Shown here: in pieces, positions 12,711 to 24,700 of the stretch
Layout of the letters: every line of letters starts with the position of its first letter
Numbering within the stretch: position 1 is the first letter of the stretch
Origin: Tachypleus tridentatus
Taxonomy: Eukaryota; Arthropoda; Merostomata; Xiphosura; Limulidae
Assembly (NCBI RefSeq): GCF_004210375.1
Contig: NC_134834.1
Coordinates: 144,741,009-144,805,008, forward strand
Reading direction: 5' to 3'
DNA length: 64,000 nucleotides
The notes under the pieces: model-generated
Told to the model about the DNA's origin: nothing
The model's database searches: none
Seen by the model: only the letters and a program-made list of their open reading frames with translations
Position numbers and translations under genes: made by a program

Positions 12711-12852
12711 AGATCACCTACCGCCGACTCTTGAACTACTCTTTTAACAACAATTAGTGAAATTGATTTTCACATTATAATGTCCCTATGGCTGAAAGGA
12801 TAAACATGTTTAGTAACGGGATTCGAACATGAGACCTGTTGATTGCGTATTA
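12711..12852 (-). repeat. SINE family 1, old partial copy
   Basis: Diverged reverse copy covering CACCTACCGCCGACTCTTGA to GGGATTCGAACATGAGACC. Confidence 0.75.
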
Positions 12853-13529
12853 TTTGTGATAAAAGGATGACTATGCCAATATCCTTTATATAAAATTCCT
12901 TATGTATATTTTTAGACAAAAAGTAAAATATTATATTTAGGACAAGCAATTTAAACGTGTTTGCATGTCCAGATTCTTCAGGATATACCTATGAATGAAG
13001 AAAGGAAATGGATTGTGTGAGAAACTGATGATAATTGTAACGAAGAGATTAATGTTCTACGTTTATGTTAGTATTGTTTGTTTCAGTTTTATTTTTCTGA
13101 ACGAGTTCGTCATGATGTAAAAATATGATAAATAAACGACATATCTGTACCGGGTTGAAAAAAACCAAACACATTTGATCTTTTTACAAATAACTAATAA
13201 ACAATGGGCAAACACATCTATAACACATGCCTGTCTATTTTACTATAGATCTCTCAAAACCTTTATCACCTACAACATTTCAACGTGGTTAGTGCATATG
13301 GACAAAGAGGGATGGCTTATACACACTCTTATATAATGTTGTGCTCTATCAGTTTTCCTTAACGAAAAATATAACAAATCTGTGAATGGAGATCAAAACA
13401 TAGTATTAACTACAAAGTTGACAACAATTAGATTCAGATAATACAGTTCACTCGACACCAAGAAAACAAAAAGTTGAATGATTCAGTGTTCGAGACTCGG
13501 GAGGTAATAACCTAGAGATTCTTTAGTGA

Positions 13530-13648
13530 GTATGTGTGCGTTTTTTTATAGCAAAGCCACATCAGACTATCTATCCACCGAGGGGAATCGAACCCCTGAT
13601 TTTAGCGATGCAAATTCGTAGACTTACCTCTGTACCAGAGGGAGACGA
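13530..13648 (-). repeat. SINE family 2a
   Basis: Reverse copy: tail ATAGCAAAGCCACATC, then ACCGAGGGGAATCGAACCCC and ACCTCTGTACCAGAGGG. Confidence 0.72.
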
Positions 13649-14609
13649 TTTCTTAGTGAACATGGTTTACGAAATGTCGGTTAAACTGATCAAATTGACT
13701 CCAGAAAATGTTGGATAACCTTGGAAAGTTAATATAAAACTACTAATTTAATTAATACATAAATTTATAGAAACTTTAAAGTTCAGTAACACTTCTACAC
13801 CGGGTCTTAAAATAACTTAGTTTAAAAATACAAATAACGTAACCAATTCGACATCATATTAAGAACAGTGAAAGCAATTCCACCATAATATGAGCAACTA
13901 ACAAATATGAAGGCTTCTGTAGCTTAAATAATTTCGCTTACTCTAGGAGACATGCAGGTTAAGTTCTATAATTAATAAATAATAAATCAGTGTCATTTAA
14001 ATTTCATTGCTTCTTTCAACGAGTTTATTTTTATATTCACAATGTAAACAAAAAGACGCATGGTTTAATATTACTTTAAATCTGAAACTTGTAATTTTTG
14101 ATCACTACTTTATTTATGGTGTCTCAAGGAGGGGGGAAGATACGTGTTCCTGTGCCAATGAAAGAGTTAACAAATACAAATTAAGTTAAATAATCTAATG
14201 AAGACAACAGTTTGAGTTACTTACCCTCTGAAGGCGACTGTACAAACACTACTGTTCAGAATCATGTGTATTCTTTTTATTTTGTAAACTGAATGAATTA
14301 AATTATTGGCTCAAACTTAATAAACACTTTATGAGAGAAAGATAAAACAACAACGACAAACTGAACTGTGTTGTTTTTTTTAACAATGTCAGATTTTGCT
14401 GATAATGGCTTGGGTGACAATGTAAAACATAATTCAACAATTAATGTGTTTAAACATAATTGTTAGTAATACTTAATTCACAACTATAATCGTATATTGA
14501 GTTAATTATTATAAACAACTATAGTCCTTTGTTTTCGGTTTTTATTGTTATTTTTTCACCGATATTTTTATAAAATTAGTTTGTTAGCTTATTTGTTACA
14601 GGATATCAG

Positions 14610-14690
14610 TGCTAGTTCCATCGCGTGTATCGAAACGAGAATTTTCTTTTTGCACTGTAAGTCCTCAGTATTACAATGGAGCCATTGAAA
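14610..14690 (-). repeat. SINE family 2, old copy
   Basis: Diverged reverse copy: GTGTATCGAAACGAGAATTTT and CACTGTAAGTCCTCAGTATT. Confidence 0.45.
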
Positions 14691-15484
14691 GACTAGAAAA
14701 TTATACTAAGTGATTCAAAATTGGATTTATCTTTACTGAATATTGGCCCGTTTGGTGCAGTACCACCTAAAAACTAATCGCAGGTCATTGAATGGTTGAT
14801 TGGTTGTTGGTACAAACGCGAACAATACGTCATGGGCAAGTCTTTGTTTAATTTAATTTAAATATTTTTGGGAAATTGTAAGCACGAGGAATAAAAACCG
14901 AAAACGCAGAACTCTATAAAAAGAACATCAGTGCGATATGTTAGAAGGAAAATTATTTGTTTTTTAGGTAATAGAACATTAAAAAAAATTAAAATAAGCG
15001 TGCAATCTTTCATTCATTAGAATGTTAGTGAGGAATTGGTAAGTGGTGAATACAGTACGTATTAACATATCTCACTTGGTGAACATAGTACGTATTAACA
15101 TGTCTTACTCGGATGTTTGGTTTGTTCTTATAGCCTTCCTAGCCTCGAACCCAGTGCACTACAGACGATAAGGGACAAACTTTTAGATCCACAGACAGTG
15201 TACTTCAATAACGCTGAATAAGATCATAAACTATTTCAAAAAACTATAAATTTACCTTAATTGTTAGGCCTAACATACCAATCTAAATAGTCTTTCACTT
15301 TAGTGTTCACTCTGTAAGAAAAATATATTATAAATCAAGTAAGGACTGTAGTTTCTTTTACTTCAGAGATTTTCTTCACTACTATTATATATAGATTTAG
15401 TCATCATCACAACGCACTTGGCCACTTTAGGTTCCTACAAATAGACAACCTGCCATTACTTCGAATTACTTATAATCAGAAGTT

Positions 15485-15530
15485 GAAGTCAGCCTTCGTG
15501 TTGCAAAAGTATGACAAAAGATTGTAATTC
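15485..15530 (-). repeat. Diverged duplicate of the SH2 gene's last codons
   Basis: Similar to 15593-15639 (shared GACAAAAGATTGTA and flanks). On the minus strand the copy reads YNLLSYF against DYNLLSDF of the real exon. Confidence 0.55.
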
Positions 15531-15583
15531 AAACTCTTTTTTTGCAAACAGACTTCCAACGGCTGACCACCATTTTTACGTAG

Positions 15584-15793
15584 CTAGACGTTTAAGTCGG
15601 CCATCATTTTGCGAAAGTCTGACAAAAGATTGTAGTCCGGGTCTTCATCGACGTCCACCAAATCTTCAGAGGAGTCCTGTTTCCGAAAGGTTGGGTTGTA
15701 CCGGGATAAGGAAAGAGGGCAAGGCAGAAGCTCAGGCATGACCGAATGGTGGGTTATGAGGGACGTGAGGGTGTTGAATTCCTTAGTAAAACC
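15584..15793 (-). CDS. SH2 gene, terminal exon e (end of SH2, tail and stop)
   Basis: The acceptor is catatgtttttcag and the exon opens in phase 0 with GFTKEF, directly continuing GYKIK of exon d. The SH2 domain closes with [17 protein letters not shown]. The tail after it contains [17 protein letters not shown] and ends MMADLNV before TAG at 15586-15584. The DPDY within an acidic context could be a tyrosine phosphorylation site (inference). The 3' UTR runs to lower coordinates; no clear AATAAA was found nearby. A partial diverged copy of the last coding stretch lies about 107 bp further 3' (15485-15530). Confidence 0.9.
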   Translation of the reverse strand, partial: GFTKEFNTLTSLITHHSVMPELLPCPLSLSRYNPTFRKQDSSEDLVDVDEDPDYNLLSDFRKMMADLNV

Positions 15794-18700
15794 CTGAAAA
15801 ACATATGAACGAACGAAGTCATTTTTCTGTTTTCTGTCATGCTCACCTTCAGCAAAAAAAGAAATTACGTTTCTTGCAAAATAAAACATTATATATACAA
15901 TAGGAGAACTGAAATAGTTTCTTGGTTTTATATTAATCTTTAGTACAAATGTAGTATAAATACAAATCATTGATAAACATAGCCAGAGGTTATTTTTCAA
16001 ATATATCAATTTCAGTTTATTTAAAACGAAACGGAAACTGCAAAGTGTTTATTATTCCCGGACAGAGGTTATGTTTTCACCCGTGTTTGTTTGCGTATTT
16101 GTCAACAAGGTATCTCGAAAACGGCTGAATGGATTTGGATAAAAGCTGATATACATTTGTTGTATGATTCAAATTAGAAGTGATTAGTTTTGGAGGGTCA
16201 AGGTCACAGCAAGGTAATGAAAATACAAAACATCCCTATTTGTTAACACGGGGACCGATTCTTTCACACCATTCTTGCACTATAATTCAGTCAAGGGTGA
16301 TATGGCCAGGCGGTTAATGCACTCGACTCGTAACCCGAGGGTCGCGAGTTCGAATCCTCGTCACACCAAACATGCCCACTCTTTCAGCCATGGGAACATT
16401 ATAATCTTACAATCAATTCCACTATTCGTTGTTAAAAGAGTAGCCCAAGAGCTAGCGGTGGGTGGTGATGACTAGCTGCTTTCCCTCCAGTCGTACACTG
16501 CTAATTAGGAACGGCTAGTGCAGATAGCCCTCCCTCGTGTAGCTTTGCACGAAATTAAAAAAACCAAACTCAGTAAAAAAATTATCGGATTTTAATGAAA
16601 CTTGATGGAAATATGTACATGTAGTATATTATTCTCATTGTCCTGACAAAAAAATGGTACGTGTCAGTTGATAAAGACGGATACATTTTAGTAATTTTGA
16701 GAACCGAATATGATCAATGAGGTGTGCGCTCTACTGAGTGCCCCTATATATTGATATCTACTGTTATTATATGTAAAAACAAAAGGGGAAACGTGTTATG
16801 TGGAGATGCTGACTAACTGGGTGATTCATCCTCTTTACTGTGACAATGGTTCATTTGTTCGGTGCTCTTTTAGCCTTACGATGTTTTAGTAGCGAGTTCT
16901 ATAATGTTGCTTGCTTGTATGGTCACACTGCAGCTGTAAAATGAACAAAGTTAATCCAGTATACAAGCAAAGTAAATATTAATTATTTAGGCTTACGCCG
17001 CTCCAAGTAAAAGTCCAATCAGTAGAAAAACTTTGCTTTGAAGTTGAGATAGTATTTGGTATTTGTAACCTTATCAGTACTTTATAAGAACGTCTAGGTA
17101 CGACTGTTTTAATTCAGAGGCGCTGACTAGAGGGAGGGTAACCAGATAGCAGCACCCGACGCCGACATGACTACTCTTAACCACAAAAATGATTTACTGT
17201 CACAGGTATAACACAGCTACAGCTACCACTCCACAACCTTCACTCTCAATATATCATTCCATAAGTGATGTTCGAAAATGTAATACAGAAAGTGCATCAT
17301 CATTTCTCACTTTGTAGAAAACTTTAATGACTAAAATATGTAGTAGGACGTGTATAAAAATGTTCAGACAAGTAAGGAAATTAACCCAACTCCATTTTTT
17401 CAGATCAAATAAACCCTTATGAAGATGGATTTGTCTGAGGAGCACATTAGACATATAATGATTTATGAGTTTAAAAAAACTACACGAAACATTCAAGATG
17501 TTTATGGTGCGGAGTCTCAATGAAAGAAAATGTCGAAGGTGGTTTCTGAAGTTCAGATGAGGTGACTACAGCTTAAATGATGTGCTACGTTCAGGTCGTC
17601 CTGTTGAGTTTAATGATGACTTGCTGCTGGTTGCACTTGATGAAGATAGTGTAGTAACAGTTAATGAACTAGCAGAAGCTTAATTCAACTTATTCAACAG
17701 TTCACCATCATCTGCAATAGCTAGAAAAGGTGTCAAAACTTGGAAAATGGGTCCCCCATGATTTGACAAAAGCCAACCTTAGAGCAACTCTCGTGAGTGT
17801 AACTCACCTTTTTTGGACAGGTTAGTGACTAGAGATGAAAAATGGATACTTTATAAAAAGGTTAAGTACCACAGACAATGGCTCAGTGCAGGTAAACTGG
17901 CAAAAGCACAGTCAAAAATGGACTTCCACCAAAGGAAAGTCCTTTTTAAGAGTTTGGTGGGACATATTGGTGTGATCCACTTTGAGTTGCTACCACTCAA
18001 TGCAACGATTACATCGGACTTCTACTGTCAACAGTTAGAACGCTTGAATGTTGCACTGAAAGAAAAGGAGCCTGCTTTGATCAATCGTAAAGGTGTTGTG
18101 TTAAACTAGAATAATACACTCCCATACAGCAAGGATCACATCCGCAAAGATTGAAAAACTTCCATATCTTCCTTATTCTCTGGACCTTGGCCCATCTGAT
18201 TATCATCTATTTCAAAGTTTGCAGAACTGTCTTGATTGAAAAGAGCTTAGAACACATGAAGATGTCAAAACTTCTTTTCCTCCAAACCCCAAGAATTTCA
18301 TAGAAGTGGCATTCAGCAGCTTGTGAATCGTTATCAGGAAGTAATTAATAATAATGAAACATACATTATGGATTAAATAACATTAAAAGTGTTTTATATC
18401 CTTTCTCCTTTTCTGAACCTAAAACCAGACATTACTTAAGGACGACCTGATACATATACATTGCTGACCAAAATCTTAAAACCAATGAACATAAAAACAA
18501 AATATGCATTTTACACTGTTAGACTCAACCACTTATTTGAGAAGAGCTTCGAAAGATCAAAATAAGAAAAGGGAAAATAAAAATAAAAAACATTTTAAGC
18601 ATTTAATAGGGAAAAAGTTTAAGATCATAGTGAAACGAAGCGTTAATTGGTAAACATGTAACGAAATTTAGTCATTTGTGTTCAAGCATTAGCTTTGTCA

Positions 18701-21700
18701 ACATCTCCCACTGACATCTTCTGTGTTATATTGTGTGAAAACAGGGCAAAGGCTAAAAATATGACAGAGTTTGAACGTGGCAGAATTGTCGAGCTGCAAA
18801 AGCAAGGTCTCTCTCAACGTGCCATCGCTGGTGAGATTAGGCGTAGTAAAACTGCTGTTGCAAATTTCTTAAAAGACCCTGAGGAATACGGAATGACAAT
18901 TTCAAGTTGTCGGCCCAAGAACATTTCGCCGGCGTTGAGCAGGAGGATTCGATGGGTTGTCCGGCAAAACATCAGCTAATCGTCGAACCAGATTAAGACC
19001 CTTAACGGACGCAGAATACAGCTCAAGAACAATAAGACGGCATCTATGAGAGAGAGGCTTTAAAAACCGTAAACGTCTTCAAAGTCCACGCCTCCTTCCA
19101 CACCACGAAACAGCTCGGTTAAACTTTGCTGAGAAGCACCAAACATGGGACGTAGAAGAGTGGAAGAAGGTTTTGTTCTCTGATGAGAAAAAATGTAACC
19201 TGGATGGTCCAGATGGCTTCCAACGTTACTAGCACGATAAGGATATCTAACCGGAGGTATTTTCTACACGACACAGTGGAGGAGGTTCCATCATGATCTG
19301 GGGTGCTTTCTTCTTCCATGGAACAATGGAGCTTCAGGTTATACAGGAGCATCAAACAGCAGCCTTCTGCAAACGCTTATATCGACCATGCCAAAGCGAA
19401 TGTTTGAAGTTATTCGCAATGATGGCCGTGCAACTCACTACTGAGACCTCTTGTTGGGCATTTCCTACCCTGTTTAAGACTTCTTTTTGATATGGTCTTA
19501 AACTTTTGGTCAACTAGTATTTAGGCCAATTTCATAGTGTTCACATTTTCCCTATTAAATGCTAAAAAAGTGTTTTATTTTCCCTTTTCTTATTTTCATT
19601 TTTTGAAGCTATGGTCAAATAAGTGGTTGAGTCTAACAACGCAAAATGCATATTTTGTCTTTATGTTCATTGGCTTTAAGATTTTGGCCAGCAGTGTATA
19701 TAACATACATATATATATATTTGTAGCCGTTTCACACCATCTACAATAAGTGGAAAATTTCCCCGGGACTTCACAGGTGCCCCTCTCTTACGACGGCGAA
19801 AATATGTAGTGGGAGCGAAAATTTAATAGTGTTTTTGGAGCTTCCTCTAACAGGAGCGAAATGTACACAATATGGTTGGAGGTCTCTCTACTAAATAAGA
19901 ACATAAAGAGGAGACCTTTTTTACGGAGGTAAAAGAAATACAAAACATATTAACCATCTTCCTCCGTTAGATAAAGGATATCAAATTTGGAAGAGGGCGC
20001 AAACAAGTCCAATGTGGTGTAGTACTCATATTATGGGTTTACACTGGATATGAACGTCAGTACCTTTTAACAAAGTGCAAGTTGTCATCAACTAATTAAA
20101 TGTTTTTTTTCAATGATATTTTAATGTTGAAATAATATATTTATTTATTTGTCTAATATCAAGCTGTTGAATACAGGATCTCATTGGTTAGTATTTGTAA
20201 AGGATATTTCATATTAATACGTTCTTCTCAACTCACATTTAAAGAGGTTAATTTTTACTAACCCAAATCGATTTGGGTGCATAAATCTCTTTTGTCATTA
20301 GAATACGCGATAAATCAGAATATTTATTTACGTGTATAAAGCCAAAATTTAAAAGTGAAAATAAAACAAATTATATCTAATTATAATTTCTCCCTCAAAT
20401 TTTATTTTCACACTTATGAAAGTCTACCTGACCAATCTCGAGTTAAGAATAGATCAGAATATTTTGCTTGTAGTTCCCTCTGGTACACATTTTACAATAT
20501 CGCTAAGCCTAATGACGTTTACTTCATTCACTATTTGAGAGTTCGCTACTTTATGCGGGAAGATACCCGTAAAATTTATTTATCATCTCTATTAACCTGC
20601 TCTGTAAGCCTTAAACAACATATTACCAACTCTACCATGAACCTTGTAGCGTAGTTTACACTGTAAAAGACTCATTTATATGACTTTCACATACAAAGCA
20701 CACAACACCTCTGTGACTGCTTTTCATGATCCATCTAAAAAACATCAAGTGTTGTCAATATTATACGCCGCAAATACTCATGAAACTTTTTAAAATTCTC
20801 TTCATTTTCTCAACCCGAGAACTAAATTTTCAATGAAAATTTCTCTGGTAACGATTTTGGTTGTTTTATATGTTAACTAATGATTCAAAGAGAGCAAAAG
20901 TGATTAGTACTAAAATAAACACAGCTTGCAGTATAAAGTAAAACTGTTAAAAAGAAAACACACAAGCTCTGGCTTCAAATTCAGTACTCCTCTTCATGAA
21001 AGCGTTTTAAACTAATTAAAACTCAGTTTCTTAACTTTCCAATCACTAGGACATTTTAATTGTATATTTATGTACTAAAAGAACAGACGATTTGAATGTA
21101 CAAGTTACGTAGCAAAGTTACTATTGAACTCGTCTGAACGATTTGTTGTTTCAGTTGTTGGTCAGCAAATCTTTGATCTTATAGTAAAGATTTTAAAATA
21201 ATTTGAATGAATAACAACTTTATATCTATCTAAGGCGTGTTCCAATACATTTAGATTAACAGACGTTTTACTACGCATTGTTTACAAATTGAGTATATTA
21301 TAAGAAATCTATTTTGGAGTCTGATTACGTCATTATGGTTCATATCCCACATCAAGTCATGCACAGTTAAAGTAAATACCAGCTTTTTTTTAACGATGTG
21401 AAACTTACTTTTGAACAGTCTAGTGTCATTAACAACTATACTGAAAAATGATGATTTTGGTTTTGGTTGCTGTTAAGTGAAAAGCTACACAGTGAGTTAT
21501 CTATGTTCTACCCACCACGGGTATCGATACCCTGTTTTTAGCGTCTTAAGTCTATACGCTTGTTCTACGGAAAAATTCACACAGCCATGTTTGCGTTACG
21601 ATATTTTAAGAACTAAGAATCATTAAAGATGATTTGTTTGTTTGCGCAAAGCTACACGAGGACTATCTGCGCTAGTCTTATTTAATTTACCAGTGTAAGA

Positions 21701-24700
21701 CTAGAGGGAAGGCAGCTAATCATCACCACCTACCGTCAACTCTTGGGCTACTCTTTTGCCTACGAAGAATGGGATTGACAGTCACATTATAACGCTCCCA
21801 CGGCTGAAAGGGCGAGCATGTTTGGTGTGACGGGGATTCGAACTCCCTCAGATTACGAGTCGAGTGCCTTAACCACCTGGCCATGCCGGGTGTCAGTAAC
21901 GATGGTAAACTTATCGGTAGTCTCACATTTTGAAATCAGAATTACACCGTTGCTTTAATTGCAAAGAATGAGGTAAATGTGCCTTGAATAAACTTACCAT
22001 TCTTATAACATTACGTACTAAATTAACACTTATTTGTGGGAAGACTTTACAAAACTATAGTACATGGTAAGTCACATGACTCTAATAAAACCGTACAGAG
22101 AAAACAGATTACAATATTTGCTGGAATAGGAAAACTTTGGTTTATCAAGTTATAGGGAAGCTGTTCTGACTTTGTTTTGTCTGAGGTACTTAACAAACAA
22201 CCTATAATAACACGTGAGTTCTTAATTCAGAGTTTGGAAACGTTTGCCATTAATGAATGCGTTTTGAAGGATTATTTTGAATTGTGAACTGAAATACGAA
22301 ATTGAAAAATGTAAAATCGTAAGCTTCCATTCATAGAAACTTCAATTCAAACTGTTCATAGTAATACTGGACACTTTAGAACTTTGTTTCAAATCGGTTT
22401 GTAAGAACACAGGACACTTTAGAAACCTTCGTTCCAAATGTTTATAACGACATTAATAAACTCACTTCATGCTGCTCATAGTAATACTGGACACTTTAGT
22501 CGCTGGCAACTTCGAATGCGAAATCTGACGTGAAAACATTTGCATATAATAAGTCAAGTTTGTAAGTTTCAAACAAATTTAATTTAAAAATGTAATTACG
22601 ATTCTCTCACACTTTCTTATGAAATTACAAGTAGAAAGAAGATTTTTGTGGATAAAATGGTTTCTCCGTTAGTACAATAGCACCAGAAATTAATACTTAA
22701 ACATGCAAAATATTGACTTCTTAATTTATCTGTTAAACTAACAAGCGGCCATATAATTTATTCCAGGTAGGGGGCAAGCCATCGTAAAGTACAGGTAATT
22801 TACCTTAAAGTTTGAATGCGATGCTCTGGGTGATTACGGCATATTTATATAAACCTAATTTCGTATTATCAAAAGTTTTAGCCCCCCCGCTAGTACAGCG
22901 GTATGTCTCCGGATTTACAACGCTAAAATCAGGGGTTCGATTCTCCTCGGTGGGCTGAGCAGATAGCCCGATGTGGCTTTGCTATAAGAAATACACATAC
23001 ACAATACACACAAAAGTTTTAATACCTATACCAACCTATACACGTTTAGAATATTTACTTCAAGTGGGTTTTTTATAATCTGGAATAGATTTAATTTCGT
23101 CATTTATATTTCAATGCTATGATCTTCTGATATTTTTTGTTCAATAAATTATTAAAATTTTCTTCTGAAATTCCAGAGGAACAAATGCTCCCCTCCTGCC
23201 GGTCGGGATGGCCAGGTGGTTAAGGCACTCGACTCGTAATCTAAGGGTCGAAGGTTCGAATCCCGTTACACCAGACATGCTCGCCCTTTCAGCCGTGGGG
23301 GCTTTATAATGTTGCTGTAAATCCTACTATTTATAAGTAAAAGAGTATCTCAAGAGTTGGCGGTGGGTGGTGATGACTAACTGCCTTCCCTTTAGTCTTG
23401 CACTTCTAAATTAGGGACGGCTAGCGCAGATAGCCCTCGTGTAGCTTTGCGCGAAATTCAAAACAAACCAAACCAACCAATCCCCTCCTGCCCCAGATTG
23501 CGGACGTCCATGGTTAACTGTGATATTAAACTATGTTCAGAAATAGGTCTTGTATATAAGGATACGTTCCTCCACTCTACCGACAAAGAAAGTCGAAATA
23601 TAGTTTTATATGAGGATATTGTCTGTGGTATTTTCGTAGAAAGAGAACGGAAGTATAGACTTTGAAAACGGCAAAGGTCGTATTCAGGTTTACATTTATG
23701 TTATCTCTAGTTGATTCCACCACGATATGCCTAAAGACCCTCCCTATCAGTAAAAGATTTCTATCGCCTCGAGTGTATTGGAACATGTCTTAGATGAGAG
23801 TGGTGGTGTTGTTCGATCAAAATATTGTAAAACATTAGCTGAAGCTAATAAGGAACATATATATTATTCGTGTAAAATAATCTGAGACCAGAATTCAACG
23901 ACACGAACTTAAAGATTAGCTTTCTAAATATCTTTACTTGCTAAGCGCCAGACAGTTTTACTATTTTTTTTTTTTTTTTTAATTTCGTGCAAAGCTATAC
24001 GAGGGCTATCTGCGCTAGCCGTTCCTAATTTAGCAGTGTAAGACTAGAGGGAAGGCAGCTAGTCATCACCACCCACCGCCAACTCTTGGACTACTCTTTT
24101 ACTAACGAATAGTGGGATTGGCCGTAACTTTATAACCCCCTCACGGCTGAAAGGACGAGCATGTTTGGTGCGACGGGGATTCGAACCCGCGACCCTCAGA
24201 TTACGATTCGAACGTCTTAACACACCTGGCCATGCTAGGCCTCAGTTTTACTCAAATCTAATGTTATACTTAGATCATACATAATATATCCTCAACATAA
24301 AGAAATGACGAACATTAAGTCCATTTCGTAATTTACATTTTCTTGGCCACACGGTGACGTTGCGTGTGTATTTAAATCACAACAAGGTGAATGAATCTTA
24401 CGTTATACAGAAAATGGAAGATTTAGGCTTACAAGAAAGGCATAACTCTTCCACAGTTACAATATTTAGGCCAATTTTGTTAAATTTTGGTTGAAGCATC
24501 ACTATAACTCACACGGGCTTAAAGTTGTCATTTTTTATTGTTGATTTTGTATATAGATTCGAACTTTAGGCTGTTAACACCAGGTGGAGCCTTGATGTTG
24601 CTGTAACAGCAATGAGAAATATTTTAATTTATCCCTCTTACTTCATGTATTTTATACTTTATTTTTACACTACACTGATTGGCCACTTTAATAGGACCTC

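Larger units (their letters stand above)
12853..15484. other. Mostly unassigned intergenic DNA
   Basis: Two SINE family 2 copies and a 40-bp direct duplication near 15050-15110 (AGTACGTATTAACAT). Otherwise nothing. Confidence 0.55.

Noticed and set aside
20355..20654. 99-codon plus-strand ORF
   Set aside because: AT-rich composition, no splice sites, no recognisable motif.
23201..23280. tRNA gene candidate (A and B boxes present)
   Set aside because: It is the head of a dispersed SINE; no copy has a closed acceptor stem or a sound anticodon stem.
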